From Chloroflexota bacterium (GTDB lineage: Bacteria > Chloroflexota > Anaerolineae > UBA4142): 64,000 nt of DNA. The stretch spans positions 1 to 64,000 of the forward strand of contig JAMCQI010000091.1 of the NCBI GenBank assembly GCA_023381515.1, written 5' to 3'. The translations under genes and the position numbers were made by a program. This document shows positions 60,834-64,000 of this stretch, in pieces; the first letter of the stretch is position 1, and each line of letters starts with the position of its first letter. The notes beneath the pieces were generated by a model that ran no database searches, was not told the DNA's origin, and saw only the letters and a list, made by a program, of their open reading frames with translations.

Positions 60834-62099
60834 TCATGAACCGGAAACGATTCTGCCCCGCTTGACGACCAGCTCTATCGGGTTCCAACCGAACCGGTAG
60901 GCGAGATGGCTATAGTCCGGCACGTCCGCGATTACGACGTCTGCCAACTTGCCTGGCTCTAGCGAGCCGACCTCGCCGGCCACACCAAGGGATGCTGCCG
61001 CATTGATCGTCGCCGCCGCAATCGCCTCGGCCGGAGTCAATCCCTCATAGCGGCACGCCAACGCTACGATGAACGGGATGGATTCGCACCAGCAAGTGCC
61101 GGGATTGATATCGCTCCCCAGCGCCACAGGGACGTTTTCCTCGATAAAGGCGCGGCCGTCGGAAAAACGCGTCTGCCCCAGTCCAAAGGTCGTCCCCGGC
61201 AAGAGGACGGCAGTTACGCCCGCTTCCGCCATCTTTCGCATCTCTTCCCGCTGTGTCACCATCAAATGGTCTGCGCTTGCCGCGCCCAGCTCTGCCGCAA
61301 GCGCTGCCGCGCCCAGGTTGGCGAACTCGTCCGCGTGCACGCGCAATCCAAAGCCCAAATCTTTAGCATGGGTCAGAATTTCCTGCGTCTGCTCCAGAGT
61401 AAAGGCACCTTGATCGCAAAAGACGTCGCAATACAAGCCCGGAAATCGAAAGTCGAAATTTGAGGCCCGAATGACAGGCAGCATTCCATCGATGATTGAA
61501 TCCACGTACTCGTCCTCACGGCCCTTGAATTCCTCTGGAACGACGTGGGCACCCAGAAAGGTCGGGACTAAATCGATCGGTTGTTGTGCGTCCAGGAGGC
61601 TTATCACCTTGAGGAGCTTGACTTCATTCGTCAAATCCAAGCCGTAGCCTGTCTTTACCTCGGCGGTCGTCGTCCCATGCGCGAGCATGTGTGCAAGTCG
61701 AACCGCGGACTGCGCCACCAAGTCGTCAACCGATGCCGCCCGCGTAGCACGCACCGTGCTCATGATTCCGCCGCCCGCCTTCTGGATCTCCAGGTACGTC
61801 GCGCCCTGCAGCCGCATCTCGAATTCACCGGCGCGGTCGCCGGCAAAGACGACATGCGTATGAGCATCCACCAGGCCGGGCAAGATGATCTTGCCTCGGG
61901 CATCGATCTTGCGCGTCTCGGGACCCGCCAATCCGAGGAGGTCGAGCGTATCGCCGACGGCGATGATTCGTTCCCCTTCAATGGCAATGGCGCCATTACG
62001 CAGGATACCCAAATCGCTATGCGCTTGACCCCACTTGGGGGCTGGCCCGGCGAGCGTAAGCACTTGGTTGGCAGAGTGGATGATGAGATCAATCGGCAT
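60834..62099 (-). CDS. hutI: Imidazolonepropionase
   Basis: HutI hydrolyses imidazolone-5-propionate to N-formimino-glutamate, the substrate of the ftcD product (421 aa). It is an amidohydrolase: metal motif LVDAHTHVVFAGDR, substrate loop GGGIMSTVRATR, LVPTFLGAHVVPEEF, RVHADEFANLG and ALGSDINPGTCW. I choose ATG 62099 with AAAGG upstream; a TTG at 62123 would run into the DUF554 stop region. It follows the DUF554 gene by 20 bp on the same strand. Confidence 0.95.
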   Translation of the reverse strand: MPIDLIIHSANQVLTLAGPAPKWGQAHSDLGILRNGAIAIEGERIIAVGDTLDLLGLAGPETRKIDARGKIILPGLVDAHTHVVFAGDRAGEFEMRLQGATYLEIQKAGGGIMSTVRATRAASVDDLVAQSAVRLAHMLAHGTTTAEVKTGYGLDLTNEVKLLKVISLLDAQQPIDLVPTFLGAHVVPEEFKGREDEYVDSIIDGMLPVIRASNFDFRFPGLYCDVFCDQGAFTLEQTQEILTHAKDLGFGLRVHADEFANLGAAALAAELGAASADHLMVTQREEMRKMAEAGVTAVLLPGTTFGLGQTRFSDGRAFIEENVPVALGSDINPGTCWCESIPFIVALACRYEGLTPAEAIAAATINAAASLGVAGEVGSLEPGKLADVVIADVPDYSHLAYRFGWNPIELVVKRGRIVSGS

Positions 62100-62119
62100 A
62101 GGTGGCCTTTCAATCCTTA

Positions 62120-62833
62120 TCAACCGATCCTGAGAGCCGCGAGCACGACGACAATCGCGGGAGCGATGAAGATGGCCGGCAGGAGGTTCGCCACACGGAT
62201 GCGCTTCAGATCAAGCAACAGGAGGCCGATACCCATGATGAGCACGCCGCCGGTCGCAGACATTTCGACCACCCAGGGAGTATCGCGCGTCACCGATCCC
62301 AGCGCGCTCCCCAAGAGCATGGTGACGGCGCTAATTCCACCCTGGTAGAGCAAGACCGGTAACGCCGCGAAAGCAACTCCGACGCCCAGCGTCGATGCAA
62401 AAGCCAGGCCGGCAAACCCGTCCAAGGTGGACTTGATGGCCAGGAGCTTGAAATCGCCGATGAGCCCATCCTGGATAGCGCCCAGGATAGCGAGCGGGCC
62501 GACACAATAAACAAGGCTGGCTGTGACAAACCCACGCGTAAAGTTCCCCGCCTCGCCACCTCGCGCAAAGCGCTCCTCTAGCTTCTGACCGATCGTGTCC
62601 AGACGCGCTTGAATCTGCAACAGTTCGCCGATGACTCCCCCGACCAGGATGCTGGCCAGGACGATGAGAATATTCTGGGTGGTCAAAGCCATCTGCATTC
62701 CAATGACAAGAGTCAACAAACCCAATCCATGCATCACCGTCTCGCGCACCTTGTCCGGCAGTCGGCCGCCCAACAATGTGCCCAGCGTCCCGCCAATGAC
62801 GACGGTCGCTACATTGATCAATGTCCCAATCAC
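62120..62833 (-). CDS. DUF554 membrane protein (YdfK-like)
   Basis: This 237-residue protein has seven or so membrane helices. It starts MIGTLINVATVVIGGTLGTLLGGRLPDKVRETVMHGLGLLTL and ends VEMSATGGVLIMGIGLLLLDLKRIRVANLLPAI, both typical DUF554 blocks (landmarks only). Family members are possible transporters with no known substrate. The GTG start at 62833 is preceded by AAGGGGAAG. It is the first gene of the DUF554-hutI pair. Confidence 0.9.
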   Translation of the reverse strand: MIGTLINVATVVIGGTLGTLLGGRLPDKVRETVMHGLGLLTLVIGMQMALTTQNILIVLASILVGGVIGELLQIQARLDTIGQKLEERFARGGEAGNFTRGFVTASLVYCVGPLAILGAIQDGLIGDFKLLAIKSTLDGFAGLAFASTLGVGVAFAALPVLLYQGGISAVTMLLGSALGSVTRDTPWVVEMSATGGVLIMGIGLLLLDLKRIRVANLLPAIFIAPAIVVVLAALRIG

Positions 62834-62861
62834 GCTTCCCCTTTTGCATTCATGAATAAAG

Positions 62862-62950
62862 ATTTATGATTTACGATTTAGTATTCCCGACCCGTGGCAG
62901 GAGTACCTTCCTCACTGCGAACCAGAAATCAGAAATCGTAAATCATAAAT
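62862..62950. repeat. AT-rich inverted repeat upstream of the DUF554 gene
   Basis: Perfect 18-bp arms ATTTATGATTTACGATTT (62862-62879) and AAATCGTAAATCATAAAT (62933-62950) around 53 bases. It is related to the repeat at 14705-14797 and lies between two minus-strand genes. Confidence 0.85.
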
Positions 62951-62953
62951 TAC

Positions 62954-64000
62954 TCACACTGTCTCCCTAGCTTCATCCAGCCCCCGGTTGATTTCCGGCG
63001 CGCTGTCGGGATTGAGCGCCGCATAGGCCCTTACGAGGCCGTAGCACCCCGCCAGCATCATATCTCCATAAGGAGTAGCAAAATATGGATCAAAGCGAGA
63101 GTGGAGGAGCATCCCCCGTCGGGGTCCGACGATCGCGAGAAAATCGAGCGGGACGGGCCGCTTGTCCAACACAAGCGCCCCATGCCCTTTCGAGCCGAAC
63201 ACCGCGTCATGTGTCAGTGTGCCCTCCACGAGTCGCTGGATGAACTGCTCCAATTGCTCCCGTTTCAACTCGCCCGTATGATGCTCGAACAGGCCAGCAA
63301 TAACGCCATCGTCAAAGCGGAAGGCCAGGGTGTGAAAGTTGCCAACATTGGCTATAACCGCGGTCGGGTGAGCCCGCACCCGGTCATCTTCCATCGCGCC
63401 GAGCACTGCGGCGGGCGCCGTGTCCATGATAAGAAGCGGCGCATCCGCCCTGATGCTGTCCGCCACCGCTTGCATGCGAGTGAGACGCGGTGGAATCTGG
63501 CCGCGCATAAAAGCAAAGGCGGCAGGACTGTTCAAGGCCTTGATGCGCTCCGCCAGAAACTCGAAACGGAACAGCCGGTCGCTATAGCCCGGCGGGGCAT
63601 TCCCATGGTCAAACACCGCGACCGCGAGAGCATCGAAATCGAGGTCGATGCCAAATGCGGCAAAAGCGCGCCCCAGCGCAACCAGGTCGACGTCTCGCAT
63701 CTCGACGCGGCGAATGTTTGGCAAGTGCGCCGCCTCCTCCTGGCTCACGACCTGGATGCCCGACTTTCGCACTTCTTCCAGGTCATCGTTAAAGCTCTTG
63801 GCCGCTTCTGGAGTCGCGTAGACTCGCCGGCCCGCACGCAAATGGTCTTCCGCTGCCCAACTCGAAGGACCGCCTCCCATGATCGTGCCGGTCAGCAGTA
63901 CGTCCTCATTTTGAACCGTCGCTTGCTTGATTTGTCTGGCAACGAGCACGGTCGGAGAGGGCATAATCAGCTGAAGGCAGTTCTCGACTTCAATCGTCGT
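62954..64000 (-). CDS. DUF1786 family protein (5' end beyond window)
   Basis: 348 residues are visible and the frame continues past the window edge (TTIEVENCLQLIMPSPTVLVARQI), so the ATG at 63964 is internal. DUF1786 proteins begin with an ASKHA-like VDVGTGTQD motif that would lie outside. Visible parts are GGGPSSWAAEDHLRAGRRVYAT, the middle LDFDALAVAVFDHGNAPPGYSDR, the second phosphate-type loop IANVGNFHTLAF and the family end LAGCYGLVRAYA. Its function is not known; homologues are often near glycyl-radical or pyruvate formate-lyase genes. The sequence supports DUF1786 only. Confidence 0.85.
   Translation of the reverse strand, partial: TTIEVENCLQLIMPSPTVLVARQIKQATVQNEDVLLTGTIMGGGPSSWAAEDHLRAGRRVYATPEAAKSFNDDLEEVRKSGIQVVSQEEAAHLPNIRRVEMRDVDLVALGRAFAAFGIDLDFDALAVAVFDHGNAPPGYSDRLFRFEFLAERIKALNSPAAFAFMRGQIPPRLTRMQAVADSIRADAPLLIMDTAPAAVLGAMEDDRVRAHPTAVIANVGNFHTLAFRFDDGVIAGLFEHHTGELKREQLEQFIQRLVEGTLTHDAVFGSKGHGALVLDKRPVPLDFLAIVGPRRGMLLHSRFDPYFATPYGDMMLAGCYGLVRAYAALNPDSAPEINRGLDEARETV

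Noticed and set aside
1..64000. CRISPR arrays, rRNA and tRNA genes
   Set aside because: No regularly spaced repeats, rRNA blocks or tRNA cloverleaf with T-loop signature were seen on either strand.

Overview
The window is a 64-kb piece of a GC-rich bacterial chromosome, most likely from a Chloroflexota (Anaerolineae-like) bacterium. This is inferred from the overall style: lipoproteins that combine Ig-like and NBR1-type domains, a BTAD/NB-ARC/TPR regulator, a LiaF-like membrane protein, archease next to RtcB, many small intergenic palindromes, and strong promoters of the form TGnTATAaT/TATAcT. The lineage cannot be proven from the sequence alone. Genes follow code 11, with one UGA read as selenocysteine.

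Layout. 1-4.1 kb: the end of a respiratory complex I operon (nuoL tail, nuoM, nuoN, a small Cys-rich membrane protein). 4.3-4.9 kb: a DUF433/DUF5615 toxin-antitoxin pair. 4.9-15.8 kb: metabolic and housekeeping genes (murE, homoserine dehydrogenase, a MerR-like coiled-coil protein, a GH18-like hydrolase, a thioesterase, a large membrane protein, D-aminopeptidase, HAD phosphatase, EamA exporter, threonine dehydratase). 16-24.4 kb: mutL with an in-frame repeat insertion, a LiaF-like protein, a STAS protein, a small exported protein with a duplicated LDWYLAHE motif, a 995-aa SARP-like regulator and a Gre-factor C-terminal domain protein. 24.4-30 kb (minus strand): a complete respiratory formate dehydrogenase operon, fdnG-fdnH-fdnI-fdhE. 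The catalytic subunit is interrupted by an in-frame UGA followed by a convincing SECIS hairpin, so it is a selenoprotein. 30-32.5 kb: an uncharacterised 571-aa protein and a YdcF-like protein.

32.65-34.14 kb: a complete insertion sequence with a 16-bp flanking duplication, inserted on the -35 box of the promoter of the translation operon that follows. 34.3-42.4 kb: nusA-rnpM-infB-rbfA-nrnA-truB-ribF, the classical operon but with no rimP in front. 42.6-45.5 kb: archease, rtcB and a molybdopterin-binding protein. 45.5-49.3 kb: a membrane protein, era and an MFS transporter. 49.4-56 kb: an accessory-looking envelope cluster with two paralogous Ig/NBR1 lipoproteins, two Lys/Pro-rich basic proteins (one ending in an FN3-like domain), a very acidic Cys-rich protein and a GNAT-like protein. 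56-64 kb: a PgpH-type 7TM-HD protein, ybeY, a class V aminotransferase, ftcD, hutI (convergent), a DUF554 membrane protein and a DUF1786 protein running off the end.

The least explained parts are the 52.9-55.1 kb leader/polyelectrolyte cluster and the uncharacterised neighbour of formate dehydrogenase. The first 127 bases exactly repeat 681-807 and probably reflect an assembly-graph artefact at a contig end.
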